Under the pieces are notes generated by a model that saw only the letters and a program-made list of their open reading frames with translations, ran no database searches and was not told the DNA's origin. Shown here piece after piece: positions 5,608-5,781 of a stretch of DNA of 5,781 bases. This stretch comes from Desulfatirhabdium butyrativorans (GTDB lineage Bacteria > Desulfobacterota > Desulfobacteria > Desulfobacterales > JAIFKL01), in the NCBI GenBank assembly GCA_022736535.1, contig DZCT01000332.1, forward strand, positions 1-5,781, given 5' to 3'. The position numbers and the translations under genes were made by a program. Every line of letters begins with the position of its first letter. Position 1 is the first letter of the stretch.

Positions 5608-5781
5608 TCAGGGTCCTTTTTCGGAAAAAGGTGTCAGGAAAAGTGTGTTGATTGTTTTTTGCCACGAATGAACACGACCGATCTTATAAAATGGGTTACA
5701 CAAATAAGGCACGAATTATACTGATACAATTTTGGTTTTTTGCCGCAGACGCACACAGACGGACACAGACAGATATCCGAA
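5608..5781. other. Repeat-rich region upstream of cheY
   Basis: No gene is seen here. A GCCACGAATGAACACGA stretch (5661-5677), which I recall as a dispersed intergenic repeat, is followed by a related CACGAATTA at 5710-5718. At 5746-5775 a 10-bp unit of the CAGACNNACA type occurs three times. A minus-strand TATAAT lies at 5720-5715 and TATAAG at 5688-5683. Neither has a good -35 box at normal spacing, so the promoter is not settled. Confidence 0.6.
5614..5619 (-). promoter_or_regulatory. Ribosome binding site of cheY, within a hairpin
   Basis: The minus strand reads AAAGGA six bases before the cheY ATG. Five of its six bases lie in one arm of a perfect 7-bp inverted repeat (CCTTTTT at 5615-5621, AAAAAGG at 5625-5631, loop of three bases), so the site could be masked in the mRNA. 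Confidence 0.6.

Noticed and set aside
5715..5720. TATAAT on the minus strand as a cheY promoter
   Set aside because: No acceptable -35 box at 16-18 bp, and the motif is part of what looks like a dispersed CACGAATTATA repeat, so I do not list it as a promoter.
5527..5724. Small plus-strand gene of 65 codons
   Set aside because: It mostly overlaps cheY on the opposite strand and runs into repeat sequence; no ribosome binding site or family resemblance is seen.

Overview
The window holds three chemotaxis-type signalling genes, all on the minus strand and reading right to left: a stand-alone CheY-like receiver (5254-5607), a large CheA histidine kinase (1677-5060) and a CheB-like protein (120-1328). 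No CheW, CheR or chemoreceptor gene is visible. The gene order suggests an operon, but the genes are not tightly packed: 193 bp separate cheY from cheA and 348 bp separate cheA from cheB, and both gaps are filled with short repeats.

The density of small palindromic and tandem repeats, the long multi-module CheA and the style of the proteins suggest a repeat-rich, large-genome bacterium such as a sulfate-reducing Desulfobacterota (Desulfonema-like). This is an inference from memory of such genomes, not a proof.

Region by region, left to right. Positions 1-119 lie downstream of cheB and hold two palindromes with three-base GGA loops and a 9-bp tandem repeat. Positions 120-1328 encode the CheB-like protein. 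Its receiver keeps the phospho-acceptor Asp, but its methylesterase domain appears to have lost all three catalytic residues. Its interdomain linker has been expanded by three in-frame copies of a 42-bp palindromic repeat. Positions 1329-1676 are non-coding and hold two nested repeat elements. One is a 167-bp MITE-like element with near-perfect 26-bp terminal inverted repeats and a 12-bp target duplication; its ends look like IS4-family ends. Positions 1677-5060 encode CheA: an active HPt domain, two further HPt-like helical modules, a roughly 260-residue acidic linker, then the dimerisation, ATPase and CheW-like domains. Positions 5061-5253 hold heptamer repeats, the cheA ribosome binding site and a strong hairpin. 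Positions 5254-5607 encode CheY, and 5608-5781 is its repeat-rich leader.

Working model: CheA autophosphorylates at H46 and passes phosphate to the CheY-like protein and to the CheB-like receiver. CheY would be the output. The CheB-like protein probably cannot demethylate receptors by the usual chemistry and may instead be a phosphate sink, a binding or adaptor protein, or a decaying gene. The most notable observations are the dead esterase, the colonisation of its linker by a palindromic repeat, and the reconstructable insertion of the MITE into an older palindrome.
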